Below, piece after piece: positions 46,987-51,226 of a DNA stretch of 51,226 nt. This stretch comes from Acidobacteriaceae bacterium. Lineage in GTDB: Bacteria; Acidobacteriota; Terriglobia; Terriglobales; Acidobacteriaceae. Where the stretch lies: the NCBI GenBank assembly GCA_030041305.1, contig JASHOC010000328.1:1-51226 (forward strand). Reading direction: 5' to 3'. The number at the start of each line of letters is the position of its first letter. Positions within the stretch are counted from its first letter, which is position 1. The position numbers were made by a program, and so were the translations under genes. The notes under the pieces are model-generated. The model saw only the letters and a program-made list of their open reading frames with translations, was not told the DNA's origin and made no database searches.

Positions 46987-48087
46987 TCAACCGCCCAACG
47001 GAACGACCGGCATATTGTTGACAAGGAATTGCGTGCCCGAGACGATCACCTGTTCGCCTGCAGTCAACCCAGAAGAGACGGAATAGGCGTTGCCCACCGT
47101 GGCGCCGAGCGTCACTGGCAGCTCGCGGGCCAGGTAGTGGCCGTTCTGCTGTTCGGCTACGAAAACGAAGGTCTGACCGCCCAGGCGCGTCACCGCCAGC
47201 ACGGGAACCACTGCCATTGGCTTGGTGCTCCAAATCACTTCTGCATTCACCATCTGTGCGTTGCGCACCGCCTCGGGCGTCTCGTGCACGGGCGCCTTGG
47301 CGAGGATGGACTGAAGATTGCTGTCCACCTGCGGCGATACGAAGTCGATGCTGGTCTGCTCCAGAAGATGGCCGGCATTATCCATTAAGTTGACCGGCAG
47401 CCCAACGTGCAATTCGCCGGCATGCTCCGCAGGAATGTAAATGTAAGCTTCCAGATCCTGGTTTTCGTCCAGCGTGGTGAGAGTTACGGAGGGCGAAACG
47501 TAGTCGCCGACGTGCACCGGAATGTCGCCCAGGACGCCGTCAAAAGGGGCGTGGATGGTGTAGTAGTCGAGCAACTGCTGCTGCGCTTTGCGCGCCTCGA
47601 CCGACGATTCGTAATCGGCCTTCGCGTTCTGGAAGGTCTGCTCTTCCTGCTGGTAGGCGTCGTGGCTGGTTATACCCGCCTCGAAAAGCTGTCGGTCGCG
47701 GTCAACTTCGATCTGGTTGTAATCATAAAGCGCCTTCTTCTGGCGCTCGGTAGCCAATAATGAAGCCACCGTGGCTTGCTGCTGTCGCTCATCGATCTCC
47801 ATCAGCGGTTGGCCCGCTTTCACATGGTCACCCGAATGAACGTTAATTTGCGTAAGGATCCCGCTCACTTGCGGCTGCAGGGTGGCCGAGCGGCGCGACT
47901 TAATGGTGGCTACATACTGGTCGCTCTGAGGCACGGGGGTCATGGCCACGGCCACGGTATGCACCGGCATGGCCTGCATGGCCGGTCCGGCAGCCGAGGT
48001 CGTTTTGGTGTGGCAACCGGTTGCCGCCAGCGCCGCTAGGGCAAACCAGCCGACACATCGAATGCGCTCGAATGGGCTCTTCTTCAC
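46987..48087 (-). CDS. RND periplasmic adaptor lipoprotein (AcrA/MexA-like)
   Basis: This 366-residue adaptor has a signal peptide ending in the lipobox LAATGC, so it is a lipoprotein anchored in the inner membrane. The barrel-sandwich halves are QPQVSGILTQINVHSGDHVK and IHAPFDGVLGDIPVHVGDYV, separated by a coiled-coil hairpin (QATVASLLATERQKKALYDY onward). The GTG at 48087 is preferred over an upstream codon at 48210 because GAGGAAGA lies six bases ahead and the lipobox then falls at a normal distance. It forms a pair with the downstream permease. Confidence 0.92.
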   Translation of the reverse strand: MKKSPFERIRCVGWFALAALAATGCHTKTTSAAGPAMQAMPVHTVAVAMTPVPQSDQYVATIKSRRSATLQPQVSGILTQINVHSGDHVKAGQPLMEIDERQQQATVASLLATERQKKALYDYNQIEVDRDRQLFEAGITSHDAYQQEEQTFQNAKADYESSVEARKAQQQLLDYYTIHAPFDGVLGDIPVHVGDYVSPSVTLTTLDENQDLEAYIYIPAEHAGELHVGLPVNLMDNAGHLLEQTSIDFVSPQVDSNLQSILAKAPVHETPEAVRNAQMVNAEVIWSTKPMAVVPVLAVTRLGGQTFVFVAEQQNGHYLARELPVTLGATVGNAYSVSSGLTAGEQVIVSGTQFLVNNMPVVPLGG

Positions 48088-48945
48088 TCGATTCTTCCTC
48101 GATCCGGAACTACCCGGCTTCGATCGCCGTTTAGCAGCCCGGAGGAACTTATGCCGCGAGTCCTTTGCTATGTGATGCCAGACCTTGAATCCGGACACAA
48201 ATTTCCCCACAACGGCGGCGGTGTGAAGAACATGATGCGCTGCGTATTCCAGGATAGCGCAGACCCCTCATACGCTTGTCGCCTGCTCCCGGTTCCCATG
48301 TCGCCCTCGCTCGACCCGTATCGCCCGGCTTGCGAACCGAATGAGCGCGCGGGACAACAAACCCAACTCTTGTTGCCGACGCACTCCCAAGTGCATGAGG
48401 CGGCAGAAATGATGAACGGGGTGAATCGGGGAAAAGCCGGAATCCATAGGCCAGGGGCGGGCAGTGAACCGCGCTGCAGCCTGGTTGTGTTGCCCCCCTC
48501 CCCCCATTCTGTCGATAAGCGGCATGTTTTCAGGCCGTTGCGGGCCCGAAATCGGAGTAATTATAAGAAAATAGACCACTTATTGCCAGATTAAAGAAAA
48601 TGCAGGAGTTACGGGCTGGTTCTTGGGCCTCCGAACATGACTTTTGCATCCATCCCGCTTCGGAATCTGGCGCTTGCCCGCAGGGCTGTTGTTCTCACCA
48701 GAACCAGTGTAGCGAATTCGAAGAAATTACCCGAAACTGCAGGCTTGAGAGTTAGTGATTGATATTGCTGAAGAAGTAAGCAAGGGAACAAGTCGCGGCC
48801 TTGACACGCGCTGGAGAGAGCAGCGCGTTGCCTCGCCGCACGAAGAGCGCCTGCCCCGAATTGGGCCTATCGTCTCGGCAATCAATTCTCCGGAGATGGA
48901 TTGGATTGTCAATCCAAGGTGGGGGTGTGCCCAACCCGATCGGTT
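48088..48945. other. Long intergenic region, no convincing gene
   Basis: These 858 bases separate the adaptor gene from the 3' end of the lacI-type gene. They hold one copy of the diverged stem-loop element (48493-48592), two C-runs, and a small palindrome next to the lacI end. The promoter of the efflux pair should be near 48090-48200 on the minus strand but is not obvious. Short ORFs have no motif. Confidence 0.5.
48493..48592 (+). repeat. Diverged stem-loop element, copy B
   Basis: It begins with CCCCCCTCCCCCC and has terminal imperfect inverted repeats (ATTCTGTCGATAAG at 48506-48519 with CTTATTGCCAGATT at 48579-48592, 11 of 14 pairs). A stem from TTTCAGGCC to GGCCCGAAA lies between them, with one mismatch. 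It matches copy A at 34532-34630 in the opposite orientation. Confidence 0.5.
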
Positions 48946-50010
48946 TTACAGGTTTTTTCTTACCGGGCCCGTCGAATCGCGGACGACGAGTTGGGGCTCA
49001 ACGGTTACTTCATCGCGGGGCGGAATCGTATCGTGGATGCGATTCAGAAGGCTCTGCGTCGCGATTCTGCCCATCTCTTCGAGCGGCTGATTAATTGTGG
49101 TCAGGCGCGGCATGGTGAATGCGGCCACCTTGATGTTGTCGAAGCCGATGACGGAAACATCCTCGGGGACGCGCAGCTTGAAATCCTGCAGAGCCCGGAT
49201 GGCGCCCATCGCCGAGAGGTCGTTGAATGCAACCAAAGCCGTGAACGGCAGATGGGCCGACAGCAGTTGTTGCACCACCGGATAGCCGAGTTCGGGCGAA
49301 GTCATATCGCGATCGAGGCTGACGACGAGTTCTGGCTTGATTTCAAGTCCGAGCCTTTTCGCCACCTCCACCAATCCTTTCCAGCGATCATCCGAGTCCG
49401 AACTGAAAGGCTGGCCGCGCATGAAAGCAATCTCCCGGTGGCCCAGGGAGTAAAGATGGCTGAGAATCAGCTCCGCAGCGTGATGGTGGTCAAGCAGGAC
49501 GTTGGTCACACCCTCGATGTGGCGATGTCCGGCTACGGCAACCACGGGCACCGCAAGCGGATGCTCCAGCTGCGTATCGAGGGCGATGATGCCCTGTGCG
49601 CCGCGCCCGACGAGCAGGCGCGTGTAATCTTCGATCAGGCTCTTCTTATGCCGATGATGGGCAGTGAAGTAAAAGTAACCCGCCTTCATCAGTTGATCGC
49701 CGATTCCGCTCATGATCTGGGTGTGATAGCCGTCGCCCAACTCAGGAACCAGGATGCCGATGGTTAAGGTGCGCCGGCTGCGCAAGGAGCGCGCCAACAG
49801 GTTTGGCTGGTAATTCAGTTGCTTGGCCGCGGCCTTGATGCGATCTCGGGTGCCCTGCGGGATCGACCGTCCCGGAACATTGTTGAGGACCACGGAAATG
49901 GTCGCTGGATTGAGCCCCAGGTGTTCAGCCAGTTGCTTCAAACTGGCTGGCTTGTGAGTCGCCGGTCGGGGTGGTTGGCCGCTTCGCCCCCCAGTGCTGG
50001 AATCGTTCAT
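48946..50010 (-). CDS. LacI-family transcriptional regulator
   Basis: This 354-residue repressor has an N-terminal helix-turn-helix (SLKQLAEHLGLNPATISVVL, about residues 23-42), the hinge helix NLLARSLRSRRT, and a periplasmic-binding-protein-like effector domain (TIGILVPELGDGYHTQIM, SVIGFDNIKVAAFTMPRLTT). The family senses sugars or their phosphates. It lies 223 bases after a GH30 fragment on the same strand, so it may regulate a glycosidase cluster; the effector is unknown. A His-rich patch (AHHRHKK, LDHHHAAEL) is unusual but without known meaning. Confidence 0.92.
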   Translation of the reverse strand: MNDSSTGGRSGQPPRPATHKPASLKQLAEHLGLNPATISVVLNNVPGRSIPQGTRDRIKAAAKQLNYQPNLLARSLRSRRTLTIGILVPELGDGYHTQIMSGIGDQLMKAGYFYFTAHHRHKKSLIEDYTRLLVGRGAQGIIALDTQLEHPLAVPVVAVAGHRHIEGVTNVLLDHHHAAELILSHLYSLGHREIAFMRGQPFSSDSDDRWKGLVEVAKRLGLEIKPELVVSLDRDMTSPELGYPVVQQLLSAHLPFTALVAFNDLSAMGAIRALQDFKLRVPEDVSVIGFDNIKVAAFTMPRLTTINQPLEEMGRIATQSLLNRIHDTIPPRDEVTVEPQLVVRDSTGPVRKNL

Positions 50011-50233
50011 TGAAGTATCTCTATGATTTGGTCGAGGTGTCCCTCCGAGTCGATTTTACCCTGACAGCAAAGCTGCCAAGCGCTTGCCGCGCTGGCCACG
50101 CACGCCAGCAGCCAAGCCAAGCCCATCTCAATCGCCGCCTTCAAACTTCGACGGTTCTCTCTTCGGCGCAGGCAGCGGCTCGGCGTTGGCTTCGTGTTCG
50201 CAAATTTACGCCGCCTTTTTGCTCCGCCCGTCT

Positions 50234-51061
50234 TTACCATACGTAAGTTCCCACCGACTCCGCGGGCAGGCTGGTGGACGCGCTCATTCCGTGATAGACA
50301 ATATAGAACTGAGTCGGGAAATTGCCGGTATTCGCCGCCAGCAGGACCACCTTGCCTTCCGGAGTAAGAAACGCGACGGTCGATAATTGCTCCAATTCGC
50401 TCGAGCCGATGCGCACGGAGCCGGGTCCCACAAACTTGGAGAAATGCGCCAGAGCGTAATACGCCACATTGAACGCCGCCTTGTCGCCGTCGAGCGTGAT
50501 GGCGCCCGCGCACACAGTGCAGCCGCCATTACCGGTGTGCGGACCAAACCGCGGATCGGCGGCCAGATTCCACAGCAGCACGTTCCGGCTCCAGTTCCGC
50601 GTTGAGCCAATCAGCACCCGGCTTACCGGCTCGGCGATGTCGATCGTTTCCGCGCCGGGACCCTGGGTAATCGATTGCTCGGTCATGTAGACGTTCTTGT
50701 TCGGATACGCCTCGTGCACTTTCGTGAACTCGCGGCTATCCCCGCCGTAGAGATGAAGGGCCGTTCCCACGACATATTTTCCCGCCATCGGGTCGGCAAG
50801 GATCGACAACGGATAGGAGAGAACGTCGGGATTGTGATCGTAGGCCTGGATTTCGGTCGTGATTCCGGCCTCCCGAAAGGCAGGTCCAAGATACTTGCCG
50901 ATGAAAGCGCCTTCCTCCGTCGCGAACATCACCATGCTCGGCGTATTTTTAGGGTTCAGCGGCTCGTTCTGGACGGTGATGGCGCGCAGGTTGATCCCCT
51001 CCGCTTTCATGCCCTGGATGTATTTCACGAAGTGGGGTAGCTCCCTTAGTACAGTAACCAC
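50234..51061 (-). pseudogene. GH30-family glycosidase, C-terminal part, truncated by an insertion element
   Basis: The protein matches the second half of GH30 (glucosylceramidase/xylanase group): the acid/base Glu in AITVQNEPLNPKNTPSM, the nucleophile Glu in YMTEQSITQ, and the beta-sandwich end STVAFLTPEGKVVLLAANTG. About the first 200 residues of a normal enzyme, including the signal peptide, are missing. GH30-like sequence begins at FVKYIQGMKAEGI (near 51036); upstream lies insertion-element DNA, and the GTG at 51061 overlaps the transposase stop codon. It is unlikely to be active. Confidence 0.75.
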
Positions 51062-51226
51062 TACTGGTTGTGCTTTCCGGTGGGCGCGTTTGCTCGCGAT
51101 GGCCGGTAGCGGGATGGTTTTGTGACCAGGGCGTTCTCCAGCAGCCGGTAGAACAGCATTCCCCGGCGGCGCGACTTTCTACGATTGAAGCGGAACGCGA
51201 ACTCATCGAGATACGAGTCCAGATGG
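51034..51226 (-). mobile_element. Right-hand end of an IS1595-type insertion sequence
   Basis: This contains the transposase C-terminus and about 25 bases of non-coding end (GGGTAGCTCCCTTAGTACAG on the plus strand) before GH30 coding sequence. The other end lies beyond the window, so terminal repeats and target duplication cannot be confirmed. Confidence 0.6.
51061..51226 (-). CDS. IS1595-type transposase, C-terminal end (runs off the window)
   Basis: The frame from 51225 reads HLDSYLDEFAFRFNRRKSRR and then GMLFYRLLENALV, the conserved C-terminal block of ISXO2-like/IS1595-family DDE transposases, and stops at TAG 51063-51061. Only 54 residues are inside the window. The end of the element probably lies at about 51034-51040, where GH30 sequence resumes. 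Confidence 0.8.
   Translation of the reverse strand, partial: HLDSYLDEFAFRFNRRKSRRRGMLFYRLLENALVTKPSRYRPSRANAPTGKHNQ

Noticed and set aside
48268..48594. Short open frames on both strands in the 48.1-48.9 kb gap
   Set aside because: There is no domain or ribosome-binding site, and they overlap the stem-loop element and C-runs.
48901..48917. TTGGATTGTCAATCCAA palindrome beside the lacI gene as its operator
   Set aside because: Arms of eight bases around one base are expected about once by chance in a window of this size, LacI operators are usually even-length with a central CG, and the site is at the 3' end of the gene.

Overview
The window is GC-rich, densely coded chromosomal DNA that most resembles an Acidobacteriota (Terriglobia-like) genome. 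The grounds are a ~1,195-residue TonB-dependent receptor with an N-terminal carboxypeptidase-like domain, a DUF1844 protein, Tat-exported redox and sugar enzymes, many short palindromic intergenic repeats, and gene neighbourhoods typical of that phylum. No rRNA or tRNA gene, CRISPR array or phage module was seen. The phylum is an inference from gene content.

Layout. 1-12212 (minus) is one tripartite efflux operon, read from 12212 down: adaptor, an MdtB-like RND permease, two nearly identical MdtC-like permeases, and a NodT-type outer-membrane lipoprotein that runs off the left edge. Each junction from adaptor to third permease is a 4-base stop/start overlap. 12618-14285 (minus) is a secreted HExxH protein of unknown role. 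14439-18151 (plus) holds ygfZ, a DUF1844 gene, a PhnP-like metallo-hydrolase and ribF. 18408-24278 (plus) holds an enolase-superfamily gene broken by an in-frame TAG, a GH130-like gene, a Tat-exported FAD oxidoreductase and a dienelactone-hydrolase-like protein. 24323-27488 (plus) holds yacG, pgpA, an IPT/propeller protein and cinA. 27634-34088 is bounded by two identical 118-bp palindromic elements and contains a frameshifted TonB-dependent receptor, a GH39 enzyme whose best start is ACG, and a small hypothetical gene. 34750-43158 (minus) is a histidine operon, hisI-G-D-C-B-H-F-A, followed by cimA; it is preceded by a His-rich leader peptide and an intrinsic terminator (transcription attenuator). 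43235-43561 is a ComEA-like helix-hairpin-helix protein. 43704-48087 (minus) is a second efflux pair of the AcrAB/HAE1 type without an outer-membrane partner. 48946-51226 (minus) holds a LacI-type regulator, a GH30 fragment and the C-terminal end of an IS1595-type transposase that appears to have cut the GH30 gene.

How the genes may work together. The histidine genes supply eight of the pathway enzymes, but hisE and a histidinol-phosphate phosphatase are not in the operon. cimA, for isoleucine synthesis through citramalate, is placed at its end and so may share the histidine signal. The TonB receptor, GH39, GH130, GH30, LacI and enolase-superfamily genes suggest use of plant-type polysaccharides, but several are damaged (a TAG, a frameshift, an IS truncation), which suggests decay or assembly errors.

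The signals most worth checking are the his attenuator with an apparently leaderless leader peptide; a diverged pair of ~60-100 bp elements (34532-34630 and 48493-48592) that keep a stem-loop; three TGAC-N4-GTCA palindromes spaced 41-42 bp apart upstream of the FAD oxidoreductase; and the identical 118-bp element pair.
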